Positions 36,475 to 45,268 of a DNA stretch of 64,000 bases are shown here, piece after piece. Origin of the DNA: Hathewaya histolytica (GTDB taxonomy: Bacteria > Bacillota > Clostridia > Clostridiales > Clostridiaceae). Location: contig NZ_LR590481.1 in the NCBI RefSeq assembly GCF_901482605.1, positions 2,356,001-2,420,000 of the forward strand, written 5' to 3'. The notes beneath the pieces were generated by a model, which was given only the letters and a program-made list of their open reading frames with translations, had not been told where the DNA came from and searched no databases. Position numbers and translations under genes: made by a program. Numbering within the stretch: the stretch's first letter is position 1; each line of letters begins with the position of its first letter.

Positions 36475-36768
36475 TTAAAACTTTTTAGAGCATATATTAC
36501 TTATAAACTTCTCCGTACTCCTTAAATTTTCTATAGAATCCATAACCGTTACAAAAGACTTTTCTTTTATACAATAAATGGATACAATGTCATTTAAAAG
36601 CCTCACCTTATCATCAGTTGAATCTATACTCTTTATATGTTCCGATATATCACACACTACATCTTTTATATGACATAAAATTTCCTTTTCAATATTTAAA
36701 ATCTCACAAATAGACTCATCTATACACTCTCTAATATCTCCTTTATCACAAACTTTATCTATTCTCAT
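36475..36768 (-). CDS. Small helical protein of unknown function, member A of a three-gene family
   Basis: A 97-residue protein whose middle (ILNIEKEILCHIKDVVCDISEHI) and KEKSFVTVMDSIENLR segment resemble the two following genes. The ATG at 36768 is 6 bases after GGTGAT; the in-frame ATG at 36780 overlaps that site. It is first in the operon. A small conserved helical domain repeated three times suggests the proteins interact with one another or with a shared partner, but this is only inference. Confidence 0.7.
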   Translation of the reverse strand: MRIDKVCDKGDIRECIDESICEILNIEKEILCHIKDVVCDISEHIKSIDSTDDKVRLLNDIVSIYCIKEKSFVTVMDSIENLRSTEKFISNICSKKF

Positions 36769-36917
36769 ATCAATCACCATCTATAAATTTTTTTCATATA
36801 CTATCCTATTATCTTTATATGTTTATACTATAATTTTTGACACAAAAATATAAATTCATTACATAGAAATAGCCAGTCATTGCTTAATGTATAATAATGT
36901 AAAACGTCTATTTTCTA

Positions 36918-37003
36918 AAAATAAAAGAGTACTTATTTCACAAGCTCTTATCTAAATAAAATACTCACTAAATAAAACTACTAATTTTATTTAATAAGTA
37001 CTC
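36918..37003 (-). terminator. Large terminator hairpin after the HAD nucleotidase gene
   Basis: GAGTACTTATT (36927-36937) pairs with AATAAGTACTC (36993-37003), enclosing a further AAATAAAA/TTTTATTT stem. TTTTATTTTTAG follows on the minus strand. Confidence 0.6.
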
Positions 37004-37063
37004 CTTAAATTGCTATGAAATATAGTACTCTACTTTTCTAAAACAACTATTTAATTTTAATTT

Positions 37064-37621
37064 TTATATTTTAACTACTATATGATTATAAATATCATTC
37101 CAGTTATATACCCTCTCCATATTAGATATTAGAGGGTATCTATTATAATTTGTATCAAGCATTAAAACTTTAATACCTTCTTTAGCAAGAAATACAGAAT
37201 TTCTATATCTATCCTCTACAAAAAAATCACAATTTAATTCTCTAGCCTTCTCTACTTTATTATGGTGTCCCATCATATGAACAGGTGCTTTGGGAAGTTC
37301 ATTACTATACAACCACTCTTCTGTCACCTTTTTAAACTTCTCTGGTCTTGCTGTAATATAGTATATATTATGATCTTCATGTAATTTATTTAATACTTCT
37401 TTTGCATTGTCACGAATTATGTTATCACTATGCATCTCTTCCCCATGCATATCATAAAATTCAAGATAATCTTGTTCTTCTATATTAAGTATTTCACATA
37501 TATTAAATTTAACTATATGTTCTGGTTTTAGTTCTGTTTTAAAATACATATTTATATACTTTAGCCAGTAGTATGGATCTGTTATAGTTCCATCAATGTC
37601 TACTCCTATATTTAGCTTCAT
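37064..37621 (-). CDS. HAD-superfamily 5'-nucleotidase (NT5C type)
   Basis: A 185-residue HAD phosphatase that resembles the 5'(3')-deoxyribonucleotidase (NT5C) group, removing phosphate from nucleoside monophosphates. Motif I is DIDGTITDP (Asp8 nucleophile, Asp10), motif II ITARPEK, and motif III/IV FFVEDRYRN with Asp. The ATG at 37621 follows AAAGGAG. It has its own large terminator and lies between the small-protein operon and a MutS-family gene. No genuine link to either is visible; the exact substrate is unknown. Confidence 0.8.
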   Translation of the reverse strand: MKLNIGVDIDGTITDPYYWLKYINMYFKTELKPEHIVKFNICEILNIEEQDYLEFYDMHGEEMHSDNIIRDNAKEVLNKLHEDHNIYYITARPEKFKKVTEEWLYSNELPKAPVHMMGHHNKVEKARELNCDFFVEDRYRNSVFLAKEGIKVLMLDTNYNRYPLISNMERVYNWNDIYNHIVVKI

Positions 37622-37778
37622 ATATATTACTCCTTTCGTATTTATTAAGTGTATATCCTAACTTTCATTATCTACTTGTAATTGTAGTCTATAATAGATA
37701 GTATATATTATACTCTAAGAAGTTAAACTGTTATATTATTATCCTCTTAATTTTATGTAAAGTTCTTAAGAAGATAAA

Positions 37779-39371
37779 TTATTCACAGCTTGATATCCTA
37801 CATTCAGCATTATCCACAATTTCTTGTGGGTAACCCATCATACTTAAAATTCTTATAGCATTTCTTGTAGGAGAAACACCCTCTTTTATTAGATAATCAA
37901 AAATAAGCTTGTCATCCTTCACTTCTTCTCTAAAATAATAACAATCATATTTATCCTTTAAAAGTTTAGTAAGTTCTAAATCATGAGTCGCTACAGCAAC
38001 TAAAGTATTATGCTCATTTAAATATTTTAAAATTTCAGTAGCTGCACTTACACGCTCTACAGGATTTGTTCCTCTAAATATCTCATCTATAAGACTTAAA
38101 GTTGGAGTGTTTTCTTCTTCAGATTTTATTATCCTAAGTAAAGATTCAACTTCACCGAAGTAATAACTCTTGCCACTAACCAAATTATCCTCAGGGCTTA
38201 TAGAAGTTATTATTTTAAAATAACTTCCCTCATAACTTTCGGCACTACAATTATATATGGTTTGAGCTAATAGTGCATTTACTCCTATAGTCCTTAAAAA
38301 CGTAGATTTTCCAGACATGTTAGAGCCAGTTAATATTATGCCCCTATCAACCATATGTATAGAATTAGCTACAGGCTCATCTATTATAGGATGAGTAATG
38401 TTTTTAGCCTTAATAAATTTACCCTTATTACTTAAAATAGGTTTAATTAACTTCTCTCCATACTGTTCTCTAAAAGAAGCAACAGATATCAAAGCCTCTA
38501 GTTCCCCTAGAAGTATGTAAATTTCCTTTAATTCATCTTTATGATTATTTATTTCATTAGCAACAGAAAAATATGCCCTTTCCTTAACTAAAAAAGCAAT
38601 ATTGAAATACTCCATAATACTATCTAACCCTTCGATTTGACCAAGTGAGGAACTATTTTTCGATATTCTACTACATTTTTGGGTGTAATCCTCTAATTTT
38701 TTATTATATTCTTCAATTTCGTATACATTAAGTTTACTAATGTTTTTAGCCACTTTAATAATTCTACTAACAGTAGACATAGCATTGATTTTGTAATTTA
38801 ATTTTCCTTCACTTTTATAGTGAATAACTGAATTAATAATGAGTGAGCAAACTAAATAAGAAATGAATTTACTTTTTATCCCATATATATAAATTAATAT
38901 TCCAAGTGTTAAAGGAATTACAGCAAGAACACTATATAAAATTTTTAACCACTTATTTTCTTCTAATTCACTAAAGAATAACTCCACAACTCCAGTATCT
39001 CTAATATCTAATTTAGTTAACTCTATTAAAACCCTCTCACGTTTTTCTGTATTCTCCTTAAAAAAATCTATAATCTTATCTCTCTTCTTAAGACCCTCTT
39101 CTTCTAGAAAGGGAGTTCTTAGAATATTATATAATCCCTGCTTACCACAAAATGAAAAAGTTCTATCCAATTTAGAATACAATTGATCCATATTTAAGTC
39201 TTCCCATGATTGATCATCTATATAAAAACTATTTTTATCATTATGTTTTATTAAAGACTCAAACAAACTCCCTATACTTTTAAAATCTCTCTTGCCCTTT
39301 CGTCCTTGCCCCCACTCTTCTCTAACCCACCTAAGTCTTTTTCTATAAAAAAAACTACTTATAATATTCAT
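37779..39371 (-). CDS. MutS-family ATPase with predicted membrane segments
   Basis: A 530-residue protein whose C-terminal ~230 residues form a MutS ATPase domain: Walker A TGSNMSGKSTFLRT, ISPEDNLVSGKSYYFGEV, Walker B LSLIDEIFRGTNPVER and VAVATHDLEL. It has the core helical (clamp) region but lacks the mismatch-binding domain of MutS1 and the Smr domain of MutS2. Two hydrophobic stretches near residues 143-164 and 168-184 look like a membrane hairpin. Such MutS-like proteins are found in several anaerobes with no settled function. The ATG at 39371 follows AAAGGAG with longer than usual spacing. A role in DNA repair should not be assumed. Confidence 0.8.
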   Translation of the reverse strand: MNIISSFFYRKRLRWVREEWGQGRKGKRDFKSIGSLFESLIKHNDKNSFYIDDQSWEDLNMDQLYSKLDRTFSFCGKQGLYNILRTPFLEEEGLKKRDKIIDFFKENTEKRERVLIELTKLDIRDTGVVELFFSELEENKWLKILYSVLAVIPLTLGILIYIYGIKSKFISYLVCSLIINSVIHYKSEGKLNYKINAMSTVSRIIKVAKNISKLNVYEIEEYNKKLEDYTQKCSRISKNSSSLGQIEGLDSIMEYFNIAFLVKERAYFSVANEINNHKDELKEIYILLGELEALISVASFREQYGEKLIKPILSNKGKFIKAKNITHPIIDEPVANSIHMVDRGIILTGSNMSGKSTFLRTIGVNALLAQTIYNCSAESYEGSYFKIITSISPEDNLVSGKSYYFGEVESLLRIIKSEEENTPTLSLIDEIFRGTNPVERVSAATEILKYLNEHNTLVAVATHDLELTKLLKDKYDCYYFREEVKDDKLIFDYLIKEGVSPTRNAIRILSMMGYPQEIVDNAECRISSCE

Positions 39372-39488
39372 ATGCCATAATTCTCCTTTAATAGATTGAT
39401 AACAATATGTTACTATAGATATATTTATTAGTAAACTGGTTTTAACTTAACATAATAATCTTACTTAAAAAATAAAATAGTAAAATAT

Positions 39489-39531
39489 AAAAATAACTCT
39501 GATACTTATATTAGTTTCAGAGTTATTTTTA
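39489..39531 (-). terminator. Terminator of the glutamate-fermentation operon
   Basis: AAATAACTCTGA (39491-39502) pairs with TCAGAGTTATTT (39517-39528), 14-base loop, directly after the citF stop codon. Confidence 0.8.
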
Positions 39532-39542
39532 TAAATCATATA

Positions 39543-41081
39543 TTATTTAGCTTTTTTTACTACATCTATTACTGTTCCATCTCTATATTCTATTACTGCT
39601 ACTACATCATCGCTAAATTCTAGTTCTTTTGGTTTCCCTGTCATGCTCTCAGCTAAATTTTTTAATTCATCTATAGTCATTACAGGAAGTCTAGTTTCTT
39701 TTAATTTTTCTATAAGATCCGTTCTATTAGGATTTACAGCTATACCTCTTTCAGTTACTACAACATCTATGCTTTCTCCTGGAGTTGTAACTGTTGTAAC
39801 TCTATCTTTTATTATTGGAGTTCTTGATTTTACAAGTTTTGTAACAACTATAGCAAGCTTTGAACCTGCTGCAGTATCACTATGACCACCAGAACCTCCC
39901 ATAATAGTACCGTCAGAAGCTGTAGTTACATTTACATTAAAGTCTGTATCTATTTCCGTTGCACCTAAAATCATTATATCTAGCTTATTTACAACTGCAC
40001 CCTTATTTTGAGCATTTCCATACATTGATGATGACATTGTCATGTGCTTTGGATTTTCACTTACTGATTTTACTGCTTTAAGATCAAAACATTGTACATC
40101 AAATAAATTTCTAAATAATCCTTCTTCAAGCATTTCAACCATATATCCTGTTATTCCACCTGCTGCAAAACTTCCTACTATCTCTTCTTTTTTCATATAA
40201 TCTTTAAGTTCTGCTGCAACTGCAAGAGATATTCCCCCTGCACCTGTTTGGAATGACATTCCATCTTTCACTAAACCTGATGCTACCATAACTTCTGATG
40301 CCATTTTAGCTATTTTTAATCCTACAGGATCTTTTGTAACTTGAGTTGTTCCAGATACAATTCCTGCTGGATCCCCTATGCTATCTACTTTAAGTACATA
40401 GTCTACTAAGCTTTGTGTTATTTGTATTGGACAAGCTGGGTATGGAACAAGATTATCTGTGATTGCTACAACTGTATCTGCAAATTCTGCATCAGCTTCT
40501 GCATATCCAAGAGAACCACATGCTGATGGCCCTTGGACACCATTTACATTTCCGTAATCATCTGCTGTAGGTGCTGCTATAAATGCGACATCTACATGAA
40601 GTTCTCCGCTTTCCATAAGTCTTGCTCTTCCACCATGAGTATGCATTATAGCTGGATTTTTAAGAATTCCATCTGAAACAGCTTGTGCTACAGGTCCTGA
40701 CATATACCCTGCGTATAATCCTGTAACTACTCCATTTTTAATATATTCTACTAATGGTGCATGTACTGGAAATATAGAGCTTGCTGCTATTGTAAGATCT
40801 TTTATTCCCCTTTTCGCTATAGCATCTACTACCATGTTAAGAACGTAATCACCATTTCTTAAATGATGATGGAATGAAATTGTCATACCATCTTTAATAT
40901 CTAATTTATCTAGTAATTGATCTAATGAATTGATTAATTTTTCATCCATTGGCCTTGTAGCCTTTATTTTAATAGATCTCTTTTCACATTCCCCAACATT
41001 TTTGAAGGCACCTTCATAAGGTTTAACTTCTCCATAACCTTCTATAAATTGAGGTAACTCTCTTCCAAGAATATTTTTCAT
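39543..41081 (-). CDS. citF: Citramalate (citrate-type) lyase alpha subunit, acyl-CoA transferase-like
   Basis: The transferase subunit of the three-part lyase: it exchanges acetyl on the CitD carrier for the incoming 2-hydroxy acid. The 512 residues match CitF over their length (FHHHLRNGDYVLNMV, VQGPSACGSLGYA, GAGGISLAV, SGGHSDTAAG, VVTERGIAVNP). In this operon, behind methylaspartase and mesaconase, the substrate is most likely (S)-citramalate, cleaved to acetate and pyruvate, rather than citrate. Sequence alone does not separate the two. The ATG at 41081 follows AGGGAT. It is the last gene before the terminator. Confidence 0.88.
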   Translation of the reverse strand: MKNILGRELPQFIEGYGEVKPYEGAFKNVGECEKRSIKIKATRPMDEKLINSLDQLLDKLDIKDGMTISFHHHLRNGDYVLNMVVDAIAKRGIKDLTIAASSIFPVHAPLVEYIKNGVVTGLYAGYMSGPVAQAVSDGILKNPAIMHTHGGRARLMESGELHVDVAFIAAPTADDYGNVNGVQGPSACGSLGYAEADAEFADTVVAITDNLVPYPACPIQITQSLVDYVLKVDSIGDPAGIVSGTTQVTKDPVGLKIAKMASEVMVASGLVKDGMSFQTGAGGISLAVAAELKDYMKKEEIVGSFAAGGITGYMVEMLEEGLFRNLFDVQCFDLKAVKSVSENPKHMTMSSSMYGNAQNKGAVVNKLDIMILGATEIDTDFNVNVTTASDGTIMGGSGGHSDTAAGSKLAIVVTKLVKSRTPIIKDRVTTVTTPGESIDVVVTERGIAVNPNRTDLIEKLKETRLPVMTIDELKNLAESMTGKPKELEFSDDVVAVIEYRDGTVIDVVKKAK

Positions 41082-41111
41082 GCTATATCCCTCACTTTTT
41101 GTATATGGTTT

Positions 41112-41984
41112 TTAGATAAGTCCAAGAATTTCAGCTAGTTCTAAAGTTGTTTTTGCTCTATTTATTATTGGGGCATCGACCATTTTCCCATCTAAAGAAA
41201 ATACCCCTTTACCTTCTTTCTTAGCTTCTTCCATTGCACTCATTACTCTTTTGGCATGCTTTATTTCTGCCTCAGTTGGTGAATATACTGAATGAATAGT
41301 ATCTATTTGTCTTGGATTTATAGACGCTTTTCCTGTAAATCCTAAGCTTTTTGCTTTTTTTGTATCCTTTTCTAAGCCTTCAAAATCATTTGTATCTGTA
41401 AATGGAGTGTCTATAGAATCAACTCTTAATGCCTTACATGCAGTTGCAACTTTGTTTCTTGCATAAAAGATTTCATTTCCTTCTTTTGTTCTCTTAACTC
41501 CCATGTCTGATGTTAAGTCTTCTCCACCAAGTAGGATTCCTTCCATTCTATTTGAAGCTTTAATAATGTTATATACATTCTCTACTCCATAAGCTGATTC
41601 TACAAGACCGATTAACTTTATGCTACCTTCATCAAAACCTTCTTCTTTTTCTATCCTTGTAAGTTCTGCATCAGTTTTAGATATAGCTTCCTCTGTAGCT
41701 TTTGGAACTAGTATTGTATCTGGCTTTACTCTTGCTATAGTGTCAATATCCTCCATTGCATATTCTGTATCTAATGGATTTATTCTAACTACAACTTCTA
41801 CGTCTTTATACCCTATATTTTTTATAGATTCTCTAACTAATATTCTAGCACTATCTTTTTCTGTTAAACTAACAGCATCTTCAAGGTCTAATATTATAGA
41901 ATCTGCTCCTAATATATCTGCACTTTGTAACATACCTGGATTGTTCCCTGGCATAAATATCATTGTTCTTCTTAATCTTTTCAT
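41112..41984 (-). CDS. citE: Citramalate (citrate-type) lyase beta subunit, lyase
   Basis: The C-C cleaving subunit, which splits the acyl-carrier-bound 2-hydroxy acid to acetyl-carrier and an oxo acid (pyruvate from citramalate). The 290 residues belong to the HpcH/HpaI-type CitE family (LRRTMIFMPGNNPGML, DSIILDLEDAV, RINPLDTEY, LVPKATE, LIGLVESAYGV, LLGGEDLTSDMG, SINPRQID). The ATG at 41984, 6 bases after GGGGGTG, is chosen over the overlapping GTG at 41993. It lies 12 bases after citD. The order citD-citE-citF is the classical one. Confidence 0.9.
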   Translation of the reverse strand: MKRLRRTMIFMPGNNPGMLQSADILGADSIILDLEDAVSLTEKDSARILVRESIKNIGYKDVEVVVRINPLDTEYAMEDIDTIARVKPDTILVPKATEEAISKTDAELTRIEKEEGFDEGSIKLIGLVESAYGVENVYNIIKASNRMEGILLGGEDLTSDMGVKRTKEGNEIFYARNKVATACKALRVDSIDTPFTDTNDFEGLEKDTKKAKSLGFTGKASINPRQIDTIHSVYSPTEAEIKHAKRVMSAMEEAKKEGKGVFSLDGKMVDAPIINRAKTTLELAEILGLI

Positions 41985-41996
41985 AGTTTTCACCCC

Positions 41997-42263
41997 CTAA
42001 GCCCTAGCTCTTTTTATAGCTGTTTCTACTCTAGCTTTAATTGTATAGTTTAGTGCACCTTTATCTTGTGCTTTCACTATAGCATCTTTAACATCTAGTT
42101 CTTTTAGAGTTTCTCTTATAACTCTTTCAATTTCTTCACCAAATTGTTTCATAACAATACTCTCTAATTGTAATTCAATGCCACCGTCTTGGTTTGGCAT
42201 TATCATTATATAAATATCATTAGATTCCATAGTCCCTGCTTTAGCTGGTTTTAATGTTTGCAT
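41997..42263 (-). CDS. citD: Citramalate (citrate-type) lyase acyl carrier subunit
   Basis: An 88-residue acyl carrier protein. It carries the prosthetic group (phosphoribosyl-dephospho-CoA in this family) on Ser14, visible in AGTMESNDIYI, which matches the family's conserved GT(L/M)ES motif. Its acetyl thioester form is the active enzyme. The carrier must be loaded and acetylated by CitG/CitX/CitC-type proteins, none of which lies in this window. The ATG at 42263 follows GAGGTGAG. It sits 18 bases after fumB and is the first of the three lyase genes. Confidence 0.92.
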   Translation of the reverse strand: MQTLKPAKAGTMESNDIYIMIMPNQDGGIELQLESIVMKQFGEEIERVIRETLKELDVKDAIVKAQDKGALNYTIKARVETAIKRARA

Positions 42264-42281
42264 AATCTCACCTCAAAACTT

Positions 42282-42839
42282 TTATTTTATTGAGTCTAAG
42301 TAAGCTTTTTGACCCTCTTTATATAGATTGTTTCCTTCGCTATCTATTACAACAACTACAGGCAAATCTTCTACTTCAAGTCTTCTTATAGCTTCCGCTC
42401 CTAAATCTTCATACGCTATAATTTCTGCTTTTTTAACAGATTTTCCAATTAAAGCTGCTGCTCCACCTATGGCACCAAAATAAACAGCATTATTTTTTTT
42501 CATAGATTCTATAACCACATCAGATCTTAATCCTTTACCTATCATTCCTTTAAGACCAATATCTAATAAGCTTGGTGCATAAGCATCCATCCTATAGCTT
42601 GTAGTAGGTCCTCCTGATCCAAATACTTTACCTGGTTTTGTTGGTGTTGGTCCAACATAATATATTATAGAATCTTTAACATCTAATGGAAGCTCTTTAC
42701 CCTCTTCTAATAACTCAACAAGTCTTTTATGAGCTGCATCTCTAGCTGTGTATATAATCCCTGATATTAAAACAGAATCACCTGCTTTTAAGTCTTTAAC
42801 TTTTTCTTGTGTTAATGGAGTAGTTATTTTTTTTACCAT
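42282..42839 (-). CDS. Class I hydro-lyase beta subunit (mesaconase; fumarase C-terminal domain type)
   Basis: The smaller subunit of a two-subunit iron-sulfur hydro-lyase of the FumA/TtdB family, 185 residues (GDSVLISGIIYTARDAAHKRL, YYVGPTPTKPG, GPTTSYRMD, GLKGMIGKG, AVYFGAIGGAAAL). Between methylaspartase and citramalate lyase it should hydrate mesaconate to (S)-citramalate; fumarase activity is also possible. The ATG at 42839 follows GGGGGAAT. A 97-base gap separates it from the alpha subunit gene, more than the other gaps in this half of the operon. Confidence 0.88.
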   Translation of the reverse strand: MVKKITTPLTQEKVKDLKAGDSVLISGIIYTARDAAHKRLVELLEEGKELPLDVKDSIIYYVGPTPTKPGKVFGSGGPTTSYRMDAYAPSLLDIGLKGMIGKGLRSDVVIESMKKNNAVYFGAIGGAAALIGKSVKKAEIIAYEDLGAEAIRRLEVEDLPVVVVIDSEGNNLYKEGQKAYLDSIK

Positions 42840-42936
42840 TATTATTCCCCCAAACTTATTTTCTTCTTTTATAACTATTAAAGTTTAGATTTTCTAATTT
42901 TTAATTAATTGTGCAGTTACATTTAAAGAGTTCTAT

Positions 42937-43779
42937 TTATATCTCTCTTGATGCATGTCTTGCTACATGACATTGAATATTAACTGCAACTGGAAGTCCT
43001 GCTATATGAGTTGGATATGTTTCTATTTGCACTGCAAGAGCTGTTGTCTTTCCACCAAAGCCTTGTGGACCTATACCCAAATTATTTATTTTTTCTAACA
43101 ATTCTTCCTCTAGATTTGCATACATAGGATTTGGATTTCTCTCATCAACACTTCTTAAAAGAGATTTTTTAGCTAAGTTCGCTGCTCTATCAAAAGTTCC
43201 TCCAATACCAACTCCTACTATGATAGGTGGACATGGATTTGGACCTGCATCTTTTACAACTTTAAGGATAAATTCCTTAACGCCTTCTATTCCATCTGAT
43301 GGTTTTAACATTTTCAGTTGGCTCATATTTTCTGAACCAAAACCTTTTGGAGCTACTGTTATTTTAAATTTATCTCCTGGAACTATATCATAATAAATAA
43401 CTGCTGGTGTATTATTTTTAGTGTTAACTCTATCCAAAGGATCTTTAACTACAGATTTTCTTAAAAATCCTTCTTCATAGCCTTGTGCAACACCTGAATT
43501 TACTGCATCTTCAATAGTTCCATCAATTACGTGAACATCTTGTCCTATTTCTAGGAATACACAAGCCATTCCTGTATCTTGACATATTGGTACATTTTCA
43601 TTTTTAGCTATATCAAAGTTTATTATAATATTATCTAGTACACCTTGAGCTGTATTCCACTTTTCTTCTTCCCTAGATTTTTTAATTTTATTTTTAACAT
43701 CTTCTGATAGATAATAATTTGCTTCTATACATAGGTCTCTTACTGCCTTTGTAATATCGGATACATGGATTTCTCTCAT
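42937..43779 (-). CDS. Class I hydro-lyase alpha subunit (mesaconase; fumarase N-terminal domain type)
   Basis: The iron-sulfur subunit partnering the gene at 42282-42839. The 280 residues contain three cysteines positioned to bind a [4Fe-4S] cluster: VPICQDTGMA, GPNPCPPI and NIQCHVARHAS. Other family marks include APKGFGSENMS and GVGIGGTFD. Together the pair would convert mesaconate and water to citramalate. The ATG at 43779 (MREIHVSD), behind GGAGG, is preferred over an in-frame TTG at 43800 that lies on the ribosome site. Oxygen sensitivity of this class suits an obligate anaerobe. Confidence 0.9.
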   Translation of the reverse strand: MREIHVSDITKAVRDLCIEANYYLSEDVKNKIKKSREEEKWNTAQGVLDNIIINFDIAKNENVPICQDTGMACVFLEIGQDVHVIDGTIEDAVNSGVAQGYEEGFLRKSVVKDPLDRVNTKNNTPAVIYYDIVPGDKFKITVAPKGFGSENMSQLKMLKPSDGIEGVKEFILKVVKDAGPNPCPPIIVGVGIGGTFDRAANLAKKSLLRSVDERNPNPMYANLEEELLEKINNLGIGPQGFGGKTTALAVQIETYPTHIAGLPVAVNIQCHVARHASREI

Positions 43780-43874
43780 TATGATTTTCCTCCAATTCAA
43801 TTTAAATATATAAATTTCCTATTTATATTGTAACAAACTTTTAATTTTATGTAGAGTCTTTTAACTACAATAAG

Positions 43875-43908
43875 GTAAAAGGCAGTTTATAGCAAACCGC
43901 CTTTTACG
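43875..43908 (-). terminator. Strong intercistronic hairpin between mal and the mesaconase genes
   Basis: GTAAAAGGC-A-GTTT pairs with AAAC-C-GCCTTTTAC (5-base loop). The stem contains the U-run but little U follows it on the minus strand. It could be a partial terminator, an mRNA stabiliser or a processing site that sets different levels for the two halves of the pathway. Confidence 0.5.
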
Positions 43909-43916
43909 TTAAAATA

Positions 43917-45158
43917 CTATTTTCTTCTATTTACAAGTGCAACTACTCTATTCATTTCATTGTTTACAATCATGTATCCTTCGTCAACACCCATTCCTGG
44001 TTTAGCTAAACATTGAGTAGCACCACAAGCTATTGCTATATTTGTTGTTACCTCAGCAGATCTGTTTGTTTCGTTACAAGTTCCTCCACAATAAGAACCT
44101 ACACCTTTTTCGTTACAGTATATTATAGCTTCTGCTGTGTTGTTTACTCCACCAAGGTCTGGAGTTTTTATTTGTAACATATGTCCTGCTTTGTTATCTG
44201 CAAAGAATTTAACGTCATCTAATGTATTACACCATTCATCAGCAACTAATTCTACATTTATTCCTCTTCTATCAACTTCAGCTGTTAAGTCTCTTAAAGC
44301 TTCCATTTGTTTTTGTCTATCATCTACGTCCATTGGTCCTTCTATTCTTAATTTGAAAGGTTTTGCAGCTTCTGCTAAAGTTTCAAGATAGTCTGCCATT
44401 TTATTTGTATCGCAGTCAAATGCAGCTCCTATTGTTCCATATACATCAATGTGGAATATTGGAGAGTAAGATTCACAAGTTCTAAGTTCTATTATTCTAT
44501 CTCTTAACCATTTAACATAGTCTAAAAGTTTTTGTCCTTTTAAACCTAACTTTTCTTCTACGTTATTGATTAATGCGTGTGGTAATACATCAGCACCTTT
44601 TATAATCATCTTATCAGCGTTTTCATATCTGTTATCACCTGATTGAGTGAATATTGGAATTCTCTTTATTTCAACGCCAGCTTTATACTCTTCGTTAACT
44701 ACTTCTGCCATTGTAACTTTTTTAGTTTTTGCAACTGCATCTAATAATGCTTGAGTTATACCATATCTAATAGCAGTATGTAATCTCTTACCGTCTATTT
44801 CCATTTTATCAAATTCTTCAGCTAATTCTTTAAAACTGTTTAATTCTCTTCCAATTAATTTTGGAGCTATTTTTTCTTCTATAACTGGAATAAAATCTTT
44901 TGCTAAGAATAATGGATCTCTTCCGCCTGCTCCAGAATATTGAACTGCAGCACAATCACCAAGTGCTACTTGCCCATCTTCTAATATTAACATAACTGAT
45001 ATAGATTCCCCAGCTTGTCTTATAGATGTAAATCCTTCTGTTACTGCTTCACCTACATATGTGAACCCATCATGACCAGCACCTTGTTTTATTGCTCTTT
45101 GGTCGTCAAAATAAAAACCTGTTCTACCTGCTGAACATACCACGTCTAAAATTTTCAT
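43917..45158 (-). CDS. mal: Methylaspartate ammonia-lyase
   Basis: Removes ammonia from L-threo-3-methylaspartate to give mesaconate, the second step of glutamate fermentation. It is 413 residues, the length of the characterised clostridial enzyme, and belongs to the enolase superfamily. Its C-terminal barrel shows metal-ligand and catalytic segments: DVYGTIGAAFDCD, RIEGPMDVDDR, VADEWCNT, MLQIKTPDLGGV with the catalytic Lys, and CGGTCNETNRSAE. The ATG at 45158 (MKILDVVCSAGRTGFYFDDQ) is the family start and follows GGGGG; an upstream in-frame extension is spurious. It follows glutamate mutase. Confidence 0.96.
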   Translation of the reverse strand: MKILDVVCSAGRTGFYFDDQRAIKQGAGHDGFTYVGEAVTEGFTSIRQAGESISVMLILEDGQVALGDCAAVQYSGAGGRDPLFLAKDFIPVIEEKIAPKLIGRELNSFKELAEEFDKMEIDGKRLHTAIRYGITQALLDAVAKTKKVTMAEVVNEEYKAGVEIKRIPIFTQSGDNRYENADKMIIKGADVLPHALINNVEEKLGLKGQKLLDYVKWLRDRIIELRTCESYSPIFHIDVYGTIGAAFDCDTNKMADYLETLAEAAKPFKLRIEGPMDVDDRQKQMEALRDLTAEVDRRGINVELVADEWCNTLDDVKFFADNKAGHMLQIKTPDLGGVNNTAEAIIYCNEKGVGSYCGGTCNETNRSAEVTTNIAIACGATQCLAKPGMGVDEGYMIVNNEMNRVVALVNRRK

Positions 45159-45268
45159 TCTTAAAAGCCCCCATTCTTTTAAAGATTTTGTTTTAGGCTC
45201 CAGAGATATCCACCCTGAAGCCAATTCTATATTAATTTATTATTAATTTAGTCTTATTAAATGTTTTA

